Origin: Erythrocercus mccallii
Lineage: Eukaryota; Chordata; Aves; Passeriformes; Dicruridae
Length of the DNA: 64,000 nt
NCBI GenBank assembly: GCA_013397435.1
Contig: VZRG01000289.1
Location: forward strand, 1 to 64,000
Direction of reading: 5' to 3'
Made by a program: the position numbers and the translations under genes. Below are positions 37,331 through 50,559 of the stretch, one piece after another (position 1 is the stretch's first letter; the number at the start of each line of letters is the position of its first letter). Under the pieces are notes generated by a model. That model was given only the letters and a program-made list of their open reading frames with translations, had not been told where the DNA came from and ran no database searches.

Positions 37331-38988
37331 GCTTTTGGCATTTTGGATATTGCAGTCTTAATCTCAGTCCTTTACAGCTACAGATGAAAGGCATGCTTGA
37401 AAGACTGATATTTCCCCTTTATTGGCCAAAATAAGAAGCTGGTATAAAGGAAAAGTTGGATTGACCAAAAATATGATCACAAGGCAAAAGGAAAAAAACA
37501 ATTATTAAAGATTTATTGTTTAGTGATCATACTTCAGTTAACTAAGAATGAAGCAGTTTTTTGATGATTTTTAACACTGTAGAAAATAAATTGATGAAGA
37601 TGTAGTGAGACAATTTTGAAAAAAAGTTTGGCTTTTTTTATATTTTCCATACTTTTGTGGATTTTCCCAATTTTTGTCTGATATAATTTTAGAAATTATA
37701 CAAGTATTTTGCTTGACTTTGTGATGTAGTTTGTGAATTAAGTCTAAACAGAAAAAATTCTTCCAGTGGCAGGAGACATAATGGGAATTTTGCCAGACTA
37801 ATGCGAGAGAGGCTGAGCCCTGTATCTGCTTTGTATCTGGTTTTTGGGAAAAGGCCAGAATTGGGCATCAGGTACTTTATTCATTGGCGGACAATAACAA
37901 CCTTTCACTGTTGTATTAGAAGAGCAACAAAACCTAGAAAGAAATACTTCAAGTAAAGAGCTCTTCCTATCTGACAGAAGGGCAGGAAGAAAATTACTGT
38001 TGAATTCTTATAGTACACAATTCCTTATCACGTCCTGTCATGCATGTGGCCATTTTTGGAGCCTGAATGAGTCTGGTATGATTGAGCAATTTTGATATTC
38101 TTATACACTTAAATGCTTACATTTAGTCATTATTCACCCATGGATTTAGAGCAATCTCTAAGTTATTACTCCAAAGTTCTTTTGTATTCTGGAAACAACT
38201 TGAAAAAAGTTTAGCCCTGTCACTTATGAACACATGTTGCAAAACCAAAAATAAACACAAGGTCCTAATTAAATAATTCCTCTAATTTTGGTGAATATTG
38301 AACCAAGTTTCCAAAGAAGCCAGAACATCCAATTTCCTCACATGAATTCTTTCCTACCACTTTTGATGGATGCATTTGTGGAGGAAGAGAAGTCCTCTAA
38401 TGAGACCACAGATGTGGTGACTCTCACCTTGGGGCACTATAAATCTAATTCTTCCAAGACCTATCTACCAATTTTCAAGAACCACAATAGTAAAGAAGTG
38501 AGGAGATTTTTCTTGAGCAATTGTTTGGTTCTGAGATCTTTGACAGTGTGGATTTCATTAAAATCTTGACATATACCAGACCCTGGTATTTACATTTATT
38601 GTTTTCTTTTTGTGGCATTCCTATATGGATGTCAGAATTTTAATGATGCCCTCTGTTTTCTGAGGAGGAAGGGATGGAGCTGTCACTCGCAAGGGTAGGC
38701 AGGTCTGTTATCTGAGAAAGAAACAGCCATTCTGAAGATATTTTTCACATGAAACAGTGCTAAGCTAACAGCAAGGGACAGTCTTCGAAGTGCCAGTCCA
38801 TTCTTAACTCACTCTGTAGTGCCTAGATACTGTCAGAACACAGTGCAGGATATATGACACAAAAATCTTCAAATAGCTTGTGGAGGGGCTCAGCATAAGA
38901 GCCAGGCAAGACAGATACATATGTTATAATGCAACACCTCAGTGCAACAGAGCTTAGGCTGCTGTATTTGTCACTGCTACTTGTAGTC
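37331..38988. other. Non-coding stretch
   Basis: Unique A/T-rich DNA; the 93-codon plus-strand frame at 38,288-38,569 has no recognised content. Confidence 0.5.
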
Positions 38989-39169
38989 TATTTTTATATA
39001 TATATTTTTATATATATATATACATATATACTGTTCCCAACAGTTTAACTCCTCTTTGCTTAACTATTAATTTGAGCTCAGCTTAAACATTCACACAAAT
39101 ATATGTGTGTGTATATAGTATATGTATACTATATATAGAGTATAGAGTCACCACAGAGTCACTGTGGTG
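38989..39169. repeat. AT microsatellites followed by two hairpins
   Basis: TA-rich tract at 38,989-39,030, then about 65 bases of ordinary sequence, then a TA/TG tract at 39,098-39,140. The second tract contains a perfect 11-bp inverted repeat TATATAGTATA / TATACTATATA (39,112-39,135) and is followed at once by CACCACAG-AGTCA-CTGTGGTG (39,149-39,169). The cluster is prone to form cruciform or slipped structures. Confidence 0.85.
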
Positions 39170-39899
39170 CCTGTTGAAGATATAAGCCACAAAAAAAATC
39201 TTCATCGTTGGTACCTGCAGTGTTTTGCTCCTTTTGAAATCTTCTCACAGGCAATGCAACTCAGTGACAGATTTAATTTTTCTGAACGCCAGAACCTAGC
39301 AGCTCCATGACTAGGCTTTTGGGAATTGCAGTGGTCTGGAAGACCAGAGATATAACATCTGTCCTCTGAACATCTTTTTTCTTCTCCTTTAGAGGAGCTA
39401 TAAAGCATCCTCCTACTCTTGTGTGGTAGTAACTGCTCTCATTGACAGAACGTCCAAAGGCAGTAAGGCAAAGAGCTTAGAATAAATCCCCCGGTGCTCT
39501 TAAGGGTGGAGTCCTTGAACAATGGAATTTTACCTTTCTTAGATGCCACAGTGGAATTACACTCCTCATCCTAATGGCCACTTTGTAGCTGAAAGAGCAG
39601 GTCCAGATCTCTGCAAAAGTAATCAGACCCCAAGTAATCATGCTCTCTTATCTTTCATTACCAGCGCCTTCCCTGAGCACTCCGGAAGCAGAGTCTGCAA
39701 GGGTTTAGCAGCTGTGGAGCCATTCTCTTTCTGTTTTCTTTCATGGACATATGTATAAATCAGGGAGGCTCAACTGAAAAAGGGGTGCATTTACTTAGGC
39801 ATAAAAGCAATGAGAATCTGGCTTCATGTGTTGTATTTACTCAGAAAAGTAGTAAACGCTCCCCAGGCATGGAGCTGGGCCAAGCCACGCAGTCCTGCC
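39170..39899. other. Non-coding stretch
   Basis: Unique DNA without recognised gene or repeat. Confidence 0.5.
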
Positions 39900-40620
39900 A
39901 ACACACTGCCTTAGAATGAGGGCTAAAATTTGGCTCTAAAAATTTAATCCCAAGGAGTAATTTGATTACTTTTAAATGCAGCTTCGTTTTCAATTATTTT
40001 TCTCAGCATGCTCTTTCCTCGCCTCCATCCAGAGCTCGAGCTGTGCCATTATGTGCCCGTGCCTGGCCGGAGGAGCACGCAGACCTCCGCCAGGCAGGGG
40101 GTACCAAAGCCCCGTCCCCCTGCTCGGATGGCACCTGATAAAGGTACCCTCCTCCTGCCCAGGGCCTCCAGGTTTAGCCAAGAGAGAGCACAATGCTAAA
40201 AACTGAAGAAGCCGCAGATGCTGTCTCTAGGCCGTGGCTGCACGGCGCAGAGCAGGGATGATTGCAGAGCCCCACGTTGGCTGCTCACAGCACGGCACAA
40301 GCAGAGCCACGGAGAGCTGCTGGCTCAGGTCCTGGAACAGCATAACTGCTCCAGGGGTTTTGCCTCCTGCTCGGAAACTCACTCACGCAGCGCAGTCATT
40401 ACCTCACCATGCTGTATTTTGTTTGACAAGCATGTTATATATGATGGAATAAAAAAAGGAATGCTGTTGATGCTCTCCTTATTGTCCTTATCAGATGACA
40501 GCGTGCACTTCTGCAGGCACTTGCCAGCGCTCAGAGGAAACTGAAAAGGCTCAGCACTTTTCTGAAACTCAGGACTTAAAGCCAAAGTCAAACATAAACC
40601 TAATTGTCTGCATTTCGACA
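39900..40620. promoter_or_regulatory. CpG-rich block inside a candidate conserved element
   Basis: The central 40,020-40,400 is CpG-rich by local standards (for example 'gcctggccggagg', 'ccgtccccc', 'cacggcgcag', 'cacgcagcgcag'). On both sides lie low-divergence-looking A/T segments: 'tttaatcccaaggagtaatt' at about 39,942-39,961 and the stretch from 'cattacctcaccatgctg' (about 40,397) to about 40,620. The pattern of a small CpG block flanked by constrained A/T DNA is typical of developmental enhancers or of minor, for example lncRNA, promoters. Frames of 63-108 codons here are on both strands and are composition artefacts. Confidence 0.35.
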
Positions 40621-41499
40621 CTCAAAGTAGAAAATATACGTTAACTTAGTGGCCCTTAACTTCTCAAATATCAGTAAAAAGTGGGTCAGTCTGCAAAGTG
40701 AGAATATCAGCAATTCTTTCCTTTTCCGAGTTCACTGAGATCAGTGCATGGTGATATTTTATACATACAATAAAAAAAAATCAGGGCATGTAAATTAATC
40801 GAGGGTAACTAGATATTTTAATTTTCAAGTTCTAAAATTAGATCAAGGAAGACAATACAGTATTTCTTCAGAAAACTACATAAATATTACTGGGGTTTTG
40901 ATGACATTCTTTAAATAAATTTGCTACTAAGGATAATGCCTGAAGTTCTAGCAGATAAAAAGACATAAGAAATATGTCAGGAAAATTTATACCCTGACTC
41001 AGAACTGGGTTGCAAATGTAAGTAAAGTGATTTAAAAAAAAAAAAAAAAAAGAAAACAATCAAAACCTCTGTGGGATGTTCTAGAAAGCCAATATAGTAA
41101 TATTAAGGTATCTATCATAATTTTACAGCTATTGAGTTACAAACATTTAGCCACACTAATTCACTCAAATCTCACATTGATCTTCACAGAAACTAGTCAA
41201 AGATGAAGTACATACCACTGCACGGCAACACTAAAATGTGATTATTGATCCCTCCCCCAACACACAGCATGTCTCACGTATGGTGTGAGCTTTGCTTTTG
41301 ACTCCCAAGTATTTAGCACGACTTCATTCAGTCACACAGCAGAACCATTTGAAGACTGGCATCCACCCTCTCAGTAAGTCACAATTAATATACAACATCT
41401 AGTCAAGATGACCTGATGGCTTGTCTGGGACTTTGACCAAGAATTTGGAGCAATGGAAAACAAGCACAGCACATTTTTAATGGGTTCAAATTAGAGAAT
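40621..41499. other. Non-coding stretch with poly-A tract
   Basis: A/T-rich. Contains an 18-base A-run at 41,034-41,051. No gene recognised. Confidence 0.5.
41034..41051. repeat. Poly-A tract
   Basis: Eighteen consecutive A residues without a recognisable retroposed body upstream. Confidence 0.85.
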
Positions 41500-42412
41500 C
41501 ATCAATGATAGATGGAACTTTTATCAGAGCTGTACAGTGAACAGGTTTTAGCCCTCATATGTTCAGCAGTTTTATCAATGCCCTGGAGCACCAGAGAAAG
41601 TCACAACCTAAACCACAAAAATGGCTGATAAAAAAGAAAAGCACCTTACCTAGGTTAGAAAAAAGGGCAAAGCCTTAGTGTTATAACACAGCTACATGTA
41701 AAGGAACATATCCAGGAATAAGAAGTGTAGGACACTTACAAGATAGCAGGAATTTACTTCAGGATCCCCAGAAAGCATTTAGTAATGATAGTGGTCAAAT
41801 ACAGTACATGAGTGCCAGCATGATGCTGCATCCAGAAGAATCAATACTGTCCCTGGAAGAATAAACAGGGAAATTTCTGTAGGCAAGCAGAAAGGAATTC
41901 TATTAAGTCTGGATGTGGTAGAGCTTCATGTTTGTGAGTTTATATGATGAATGAAATATGATGTCCATGATTCATCAAGGATGTTGATAAATTGGAGAGG
42001 ATTCAGAGAAAATGAGTAACAATCATTAGAGGATTGGAAAGGAAACCTGTACATCCCAGGACAGCCATGTAGTTTGCTCATCAAAGAGGTTAAGGGATAA
42101 CTTGATCCGTGTTTTTATGTAATAGGAACAAAAACTCTGATAATAAAATTATATAACAATATCCAGAAGTAAAAGTCAGAAACAAGAGTAGAATTTAACT
42201 CGACATTTTTACTAATCATTGAAACAATTTAAGAAATATCTGCGCTAGACTCCTAAATTTGTAAATGCTACCAGTAACTTGGGGGTTACTCTAAAAGAGT
42301 TTCTTTAGTTAACTAAGACAGGAATTAACTCAGGAAAGGTCTATGAAAGTATGAGGTCAGGCTATGTTATTAAAAAATGGTCTTTTCAATTTTCACAGTC
42401 TAAAAAGAAGTT
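41500..42412 (+). mobile_element. Ancient CR1-family LINE, long diverged copy
   Basis: About 900 bases follow, in order, the end of ORF2 and the 3' part of an old CR1 lineage also abundant in turtles and crocodilians. Landmarks: a 'gttttatcaatgccctgga' block (the 'ttcatcaatgatctgga' of the RT region) near 41,570; 'aggaataagaagtgtagg' near 41,714; 'gaataaacagggaa' near 41,861; 'gatgttgataaattggaga' and 'ggattcagagaaaatgag' near 41,981-42,015; 'gaggttaagggataacttga' near 42,086; and a 3' end with 'aggaattaactcaggaaag', 'tctatgaaagtatgaggtca'. Many indels and stop codons mean no open frame is left. Because its relatives are shared across reptiles, this insertion probably predates birds. Confidence 0.8.
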
Positions 42413-44819
42413 ATTAATAAAAAGTTGAAGCCACACATTCAAAAGGTCAGTATCATCTAAAATTTGGAAACTTTCTGCTCCTTGACTAAGGATTTGAAAC
42501 TTCAGGGGACAACCATGCTCCTTGCTATCTCTTTTCTCTTCACAACACACTCACAACTCCCACTGACCTGCGCGTGTCTTTAAAACTCAGCAACGAGACT
42601 TTAAAAGGAGCCAGCCCCACAGAAGGCACAAGCTTCCTATGAAGCTGCCACTATTGGGAGCGTATTCCTCGGAATGCAGAATTCCGGCTCCAAGTCACAC
42701 CTCTGCCGTGTACCTGAGCAGCCTGTTCCCAGTTCCCATTTGTGCACGGCGTTCTCAGTCCGAAGCAGAGACTGCACTTTGCAGTGCTCCTTTTGGAACA
42801 CCATGTTATTGATTTCAGTTTTGCATCACCCTGATTGTAGTTTTACCTGGGTCATAGTTTCTTAGGCTGCTTAAACAATGACACAGGGGAATGGGCCCAA
42901 ACCCCTGATGTCACATCCTTTGCCTCCTCACTCACTGGAGGTGCAATGCTGCTCATCAAGGTTTTGTTTCAGTATGTTTCATTCTTGATAAATCCATGTT
43001 TGCTGTATCTTATCACTGCAGCCTCTCAGAGCTGGAAAAATCTTTATACTTTCTTAAGGTACAGAAAACCAGCTTTTTAGTCTCTAATTCCCCTTCTCTT
43101 TTATTCCTCAAAAAAAAAAAAAAAAAGAAAGGAAAAAAAAAGTAAGAATTGTGTCCATTCTCTTGAAGTTTCCTGGAATTCACCCTTCCCTACAGAGTGC
43201 TAATCACTACCCTGCAACAGCTCATCCTAATCTCTTAAATACTCCAAGGGTACATTTCAGCCAGCCTAAGGACTGGAGCACACTAGCTCTGTTATTTGAC
43301 CTGATCTATGACTATCTGGCCAGAGTTCTTGTCCTCTCATTAACTGCTGTTAATCTTATCAGAGGTTCAATTACAAGCTCATTATTTTTTAACATTAAAT
43401 AAAGAAACAAGCTGAATGTTTGCATTCCTGCCCCTGTTAGGCAAGAGATTGTATTTTCCTGTCTCTCATAAAAAAATTATATTTATAGAAATATTATGTT
43501 GTTTCTTATCGCCATCATTAATTGTAATTCCATTTCTTCATTAGTCTTTCTAATCATGTCTATGCATGGCCATGTATTATTTTCAGCCTCCAGCACCTTG
43601 TTTCTGCTTATCTTTTCTCTTTGATTTTCATGTTATTCAATTGCTCCTGGTGTTGCATTCTACTGTTTTATTACAACCACTCCATTTTATTCACTTTGGG
43701 ATGGATTGTTTTCTGGTCAGCTTTTTGTGTTTTGTCCCCTAGAAACTTCCAACTCTCCTCTTTGTGTTTGTGTTCCTCCCTGTGAGAACCTGCCATAGAA
43801 TTTCTCTGGTGTTACTGAAGTTCACTTCTTTAGCTCTCTCTTATCATGAAGCATGTAAATCCTCAGGCCATCGCTATATCCAGGCTTCTGTAGGACATGA
43901 GCCATTGATCTGTCACATCAAGCCACTGCTGGCACATCATATCCTGTGTCTCTTCCAGAAGTTCCCTTTTTGGATGCAGTTCTTGGCTAACACATTGGTT
44001 CCTCCCTCCTGCCTCTCCTCTTCCCATGCCTTACTGTAATTGCCCACAGGTATTGTCAGCATGATCTGAACATCTACCACTTCAGCTAAATGAGGGACTA
44101 TATTTGTATTAACTCCTGCCAATAGTGATTTATTAAATTCTGGAAGATCAGCCACTAGAGGGAATCTAACATGCCCTGGAAGCATGTTAAGCTCTCTCCC
44201 TTTAATCCCTTTCCTCTTGCATAGTAGCATTTAGAGTGGCTTTATGCATAATGAAAATCTACTTTCACCACCTTTGATAGACAACAACTATTTGAAATGT
44301 CTGTTCTCTGCAATGAAAATATCTTCGCTGATCTGCATCTGCTGTGGGTTATCTCTGAGAGTCTATTTCAGTCCTAAAATGAACACATATTAACTCCCTT
44401 TCACTGTCTCCCTAGATGCAGTTCTGTGCCTCCTAGGGCTTAGTTGTCCAGGCATCCCTAATGAAGTGACTTACACAGAAGCAAGTAACCAAAGTATGTC
44501 ACACACTAGCAATTTTGGTTGGTGTGTTTGCATCCTGATGAGTTTACACCTTCTGCTACATAAGGAAGAACATGGTAAGAAATCCTAAAGGAGTGGGAGT
44601 GTCTGCATAGCTGGATAGAGTGAAAAAATATTGAGTGATTTCTTTAAAAAAAAAATCCTTCTCCTGCTGAAGACTTTAAGGGGGGAAAACAGGTAGCAAG
44701 GGAAAACATAACATACAACGTGGATGGCATATGGATGGACAACTTTAAAAGCTCAAAGTGATTTGAACATTATTTTTGGCTTGCAAGTGGAAGAAAAAAA
44801 GAGAGGGCCCCTTTAAGTC
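42413..44819. other. Non-coding stretch
   Basis: Unique DNA with an A-rich simple tract (43,110-43,141) and a T/C-rich region at about 43,480-43,800. Frames of 91 and 97 codons on opposite strands near 43.76-44.23 kb overlap and have no family signature. Confidence 0.5.
43110..43141. repeat. A-rich tract
   Basis: Seventeen A residues, then 'gaaagg' and a further A-run. Confidence 0.85.
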
Positions 44820-45304
44820 CTACTGACATACTGGGGCTGGTAAGTAACTGCACCCTGTGGTTCGCATTACTTTTTTATGTGTTCCTGTTTTTATGGAGTG
44901 CTAAATGGCTTAATTACATTTTACTGGTTTATTCTGCTCACTTGCTCATAACCTCATTAATCTGACACACACTGGTTTTTTTCCCCAAAAAGGAGAATAC
45001 ACAATCATTTTCGTGTAATAGCGTCTCTAGGTATTTGCAACTGTCCGACAGGTATAATGTGGTTGAATTTGCTATTTATTAGGAAATTATCACCTCTGCA
45101 TAAAGGTGCAAGTTATGAATAAAAAGCATAAACTGGGCAGACTAAGCTCTTTAGCAGCACATCAGGATCCCAGCTGATTTAAGTACTCAGTGGTGCTGGT
45201 GGAGTGGAAAGGACGCACTGTTCGGTCTAATTATCATTATCTTACTTTCACATGAAGAGAGAGATTGCTAATGTTCACCCAGATAATTTCTAGGCCGTAA
45301 CTTC
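44820..45304. promoter_or_regulatory. Candidate conserved non-coding element
   Basis: Almost 500 bases free of simple repeats, with retained CpGs in otherwise A/T-rich sequence ('ggttcgcatt', 'ttttcgtgtaatagcgtc', 'gtccgacagg', 'ggacgcactgttcggtc') and repeated homeodomain-type cores ('cttaattacat', 'ctcattaatc', 'tctaattatcattat'). A short inverted CTGTC-C-GACAG lies at about 45,041-45,051. No frame of note. This texture matches well-known vertebrate enhancers, but conservation itself cannot be seen from one sequence. Confidence 0.4.
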
Positions 45305-48300
45305 ACACCTTTCAAGCTTGATCCCACGTATTTGGCCCACAGCAGACAGTGTGGGATGTCTGCTTGTGCTAAATAGAAAAGCAGAGGTGTGGGGACTGCA
45401 GAGCCCCCTCATCAGCTTTGGCTGGGATTTAGGTTTTATACAGCAGAGGGATGTTTTCTGACATGTTTGGAATGATGCATCTTTAGGTTTTTGTGCTGCA
45501 GATACAGGGAAGTTGATTTGTTTTGGCTTATTTTGGATCATTTTGTGTGAGACATGGCACAGTGATGCAAACTGAAAGGTCCAAACTCACAGAGATCAAA
45601 TACAAGGCCAGATCTGAGAATAACTTGGAGACCTTCCTGTGGTTGCTCCCCTTACTTTCCCTCATCCCTAAACAGCATTCACTCATTATGTTAGTGAATT
45701 TTAAACCAAGTAGAAATAGGGACTCAGTGCCTGTGAGACAGGCAAAAAAAAAACCCAAATAAACCAGCTTCTGAAAATCTGTATTTCAATTAAGAGGTCT
45801 TCAGCAGAGACAAAAGGACTTGATTAAATTTAAATGCTGAAGAAATTGGATGTTCTGTCATGTCTTCAATTCCACCCTTGTGAAATCTTCCTGCAGGAAA
45901 GCTGTTGTGAAAAACTACGGGCCATTCCTGGCAATAGAAAAACCCAGTGAGACTCCTCTGAAAGTAAAATGGTGCCTAGCAAGGACTTGGGACTTCACTA
46001 GAGGCACTCTGTCAGATCTTTATGTGATGGTTGTCTACCCATATCCTTCTATTTTGCAGCAAGAGTCTGCAGTTTACAAGCATGTAAAACACATGAACAA
46101 GGTTTCCACATTGAGTTGTGTGATAAAATTTAAAGACACTGCTGATGACTTAACATGTCCTAAAAATGTTATATGTACTACTGTTAGAAATAACCCTTAA
46201 GGAAACTGCAAGTAAAAGTAGTGGTAAAACTCCTTTCAAACAGTCTTACCCTTTTCCTAATCTTTTTTTTTCTCCTATGTTTTTTTTCTGCACTGAGCCA
46301 GCAGTACACTGGAAGGCACTGCTTACCTGAAATAGCTCTCACAGAGATTTGAAGTTAAAACTGGAGATGATCCAAGGAGAGACAAGGATGAGGGCAGATA
46401 GGAACCGGATGGGCAGCAGCATTCAAACACAAATCAGGGCAAAAGGCCTGTCCTTTACACTGAAGAAACAGATCTTCTGTTCCAGGGACCTGTCAAAACC
46501 TCAATGGTTCTGTATGAGCCACTGCAAAGAGACTTCAAAACTGAGAATGTCCTTTCAAACAAGCCGTTGAATCTCAAGTAACAGATTTGCATTGCATGAT
46601 TCAAGAGACAGAGACTACAACAGGAGGAAGTACCAATTTCAGGTTCAAAAGATATGCATCAATCTTTTTAAACTAACGTTAAAATAAAATGCATCTCCTT
46701 GCTAAATTGTGAGGGTTTTTTTCTGATTGCTAAATTGATTTCTTCTGCTTTGTTTTCTCTTCAGCTATTTTTTTTCCACATCCTTTTCTTCTTTTCCCTT
46801 TTTACTTTGAAAAAACTCAGTTTCATTTTTTTTAAAAATCTGATTATATCAAAAGAAGAAGACTGATCTTTTTCCTACTTTCTGCACAACTTTCTGCTAA
46901 AGTCTCAATCCTGCAAACTCATTTGCACAGTATAGCCCCAACTGCCAGTGAGCTGAACATCCCATGTAAAAAGACTGAAGGGCTTGGTTCTGCTCAGTTC
47001 ACCCATCCATCTTGTCTATCCTTCTATATACTTTTTATTGAGATGTCTCTAAAAGAGTTGCCATGTACACAGGATTCATTATTTTCTACAGCGCTTGACC
47101 TAAAGCAATAATAGCTGTAGGTGGTTGTTCCCATGGGCTCCAGAAAGGATGCCTTTTGCTCTCACACAGAGTAACTCCAATTGATAAATTATTTAGAAAT
47201 AAAAGGGGAAAGAAATATGGAAAACAAGGCAATTACATGGCCTTAGCTCTTCTGTTTTAAAACCTCAAACTCCTCTCATTTGAATTCATCACATAAGGTC
47301 AAACGGAAGTAAAACTTTTCCTCATATTTTGTACATTAAATGTTCAATATAAATCAAAGGAACTGCAATAATTCATAATTTAAAACTAAAGCCCACTACA
47401 TTTGTATCACTGCAGGAGGTAGTTTTCCTGCAGGAGAACTGTCATGCAACCAAAATTTCCCAGCTGCAGTCATAGGGTATTTTAAGGCAAAACACAAGAA
47501 AGTGATTAAGACAAAAAGGCTCAACACAAGAACAGCTATGCTGGATCCAAGACAAAGTTTATCTAGTGAGAATCACTGAAGGTTTATCTAGTACAAGATC
47601 CCATATGATTTACTAAATGTCTGGGACGTTTTTCCTCATTCATGCTTCTTCCAAGAGAGTGAAGACAGCATAGAAGAGCAAAGAGAGAAGAAACGGAAAG
47701 TTATTTCCATGCAAAGCAGTTACAAATTATCACCTTTCAAAGTGCCCTTTTGCACCACTTCCAGCTGGTGATCCCACTACTGACAGTGTTGAGAATCTTG
47801 AACTAGGTTTTAGTTAACCCTGGGAATGGACCTGAGGCTACAGAGGTATCAAAGGGTTGCTTAAAATTTAAAAGCAGCACTTTTACAGCCTTGCTGATTA
47901 TACAAAAAACTTTGAGAATCTAAGTTAGGCGTATCCTAGCACATTTTATGCTTGCTTTGCTTACTCAAGGAATACTAAGAACCTCATTTTATTTAACCTG
48001 ATCTGACAATATAATGGCTTGAACACAACGACCAACCCCATCCGTGCAGCCACCATCACAACAAAACACGTTTGTGTGCAGGACTCCTTTCTCATCACAG
48101 AATAGTTTAGAGAAAAGCCCGTGGTGGGGCACATCCTCCTGGTTTATTTCCTAAAATGGTCTCTGAAGCAGCCACATGAGGAGACCACCACACATCTGCA
48201 GAGGTGCTGTGCCATTAAAACTGTACCACTAATCTCTGAACCTCTCCTATGATCAGCGGTGGTCCTTCCAGCATTTAACATTGATAGGGAACTCAAAAAT

Positions 48301-50559
48301 ATTTCTGATGTCACAGTTGGGTCTAACCCACAGATTTTTTGCTCTACAGCTTCCCTGAACCCAAAACTTTGGGGTTTTTCCCCATCAACCAAATTTTTTC
48401 TATCTTTAACTCCAGTTTTGACAACATAATTAAATCCCAAGGTGAAGTGACAAACTTTCAATCATCAGTTTTAAAGCATATGAGCATAAACAAAAAGAAA
48501 CAAACAAATCATTTGCTCAGCTTTTGCTTTGTGAGTAATAATTATTTCACATGTATCCTGATTCTTTAGGATTATCACTTAATTAGCTATATATAAATAG
48601 AATAAATAAGTGGCGCAAGCCCCACTGGAGGCTGCCCTTGGCTCTAAGATGGATCCCCAAAAGAAAGCCTGGCAGCCGGAGAAAGACAATTCTAACAGCC
48701 ACCTGCTTTGGATCTGGCACGAGTAGATGGACAGAGGCTTTTAGTCTCTTTCAGGATGCTACCCTGCACAGTGGGGTATTAAAAACAGCAGCTGTGATGT
48801 CAACGCAGTTCTTTGGAGTGCTTTCAAGCCTTGTTTCTTCTCCTCAGAATGGGTACGTTTCAGGAGCTAGAGATGAATTTCAAGAAGGCATACTGTACCA
48901 AAGTCCCTTTTACACTGTGTACACTTGCAGTAGGATATTATTTTCACGTATGTCATGACAGAGTGCAAGCTGCAAATACACCATTCTTTTCCAACCAAAA
49001 TTGGCTCCCACTCGTGTGATGTCGTCAGTACAGGTGCATCCAGACCCTCAGCACAGCAACACTACAGCCCCCTTTCTGGGGTCTGGGAATGTGTTTCCTT
49101 GCAAACAGTCATTTTCGCAGATGCAAGTGGATTTTTAAAAATGCACGGCTAAAGCAATTTTCTCCACTGGCCTGTTGGAAATCTCTTCATATGACTAGTG
49201 GTTAGTGCACTTAAGAATACTTCTCCATGCTTTCCTGGTCTGTGACAGCCTTGGGAAGTGAAGTCCTGTGACTGTCACTACCCTTGGAGCTAGCTGCAGT
49301 GGCTGACAGGTCCTTCTGCCTGAGCAGATACCTACATTTACTACTCATCAACAAACAAACTATGGCCAAAAACAGGCAGGAAAGAAGAAAATCTGTCATT
49401 TCTAGCTCTGTAGGCAACCTAGTCCCTGAGGTATAAGGGTAAACCTGGATGTAAATCAGAGTGCAGTTGAATGGAATGAAGCTGGACCTTTCTGTTTTGC
49501 ACTGTAGTGCAGAGGTGAAATTTGTAATGTCAAATGAGATTTGTGATTATTTCTATTCTGTCATGACATCCAAGGCTGAAGAAATGTAAGACCTGTGGAT
49601 CAAAACTTATAAGAATACTTGATGGAGACCTTGTGAAATCAGCCAGACATGTTTCTTACCATTTTATAGGACAGAAGGATGGAGGTGTACAAGCATGTAG
49701 TCACAGTAGTCACAGCAATTTTCTTAAATCCATCTGCCTACACTATAGAGAATTTTCCATTTGGAAACTTCTTAACAACAAACAAGAAGTGAGGGTTGTT
49801 GAGGGCATTATGCAGAATACAGGGCCTTGTAGTGTGACCCTGAGTATGCCAGCACTTCCAAGCTTTCCATGTGGATGCCTGTGCCTGTAAAAGAGAAGTG
49901 CACACATTGGTGGCAGATCGGACATCTGCCCAGCTGCGAGTCACGTGAATCTTTGGTCTCTCAAACCCGCATAATTTCAGCACAAATTTCCCTTGCACAA
50001 ATGTTTGCAATTTAATTGCAAAGTCTGGCCTTTGGTATTTTGTGAGTGAGGGATATGACACCCACAGATGTACCAATAACATTGGTGAAGGCAGGAAAAA
50101 ATAGAGACAGGGAAAACACACAGCAACTTGTCAGTTTTGGGCTTTAAAGAGAGCTTCTATAGTACTAGAAAAGTCCTGTATGAAGAAGCTGACAACCATC
50201 ACAGAAATGGATTTTAATTGCTCTCTTCACTGTATTTTAGTATGATAGCAATTTGTGTGCCAACTAAATGCAGTCTGAATTGAACAGTGCCCTGACAGAA
50301 ACTGCCAAGGTACTAGATCATTCTGTGCAAATATAGGTTTTCAAAATTAGATCAGGACATTTTTGACACTTGCTCTATCTCAAGTTGCTAGGATAGCGCT
50401 AATAAAGAGTTTTGAAATCCTCTCTGCAGCACAGCATCTAAATCACAGAACATTATTCCATTTTCCTTAAATGAGCAATTAATATTAGCCACCCAGGAGG
50501 GCAACGCTTGCAAGCTTCTCTTGCTGCCCTATCCTTCTCTGCTTTAGGCACAGAATACC
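45305..50559. other. Long non-coding stretch
   Basis: Unique DNA of mixed composition. The longest frames (116 codons at 45,850-46,200, 105-106 codons near 48.1-49.0 kb, 127 codons at 49,738-50,121) have unrelated, domain-free translations. T-rich patches occur at about 46,260-46,285 and 46,730-46,835. No repeat family recognised. Confidence 0.5.

Noticed and set aside
48090..48112. 'tcacagaatagttta' resembling a minus-strand CR1 terminus
   Set aside because: No CR1 body follows on the expected side.
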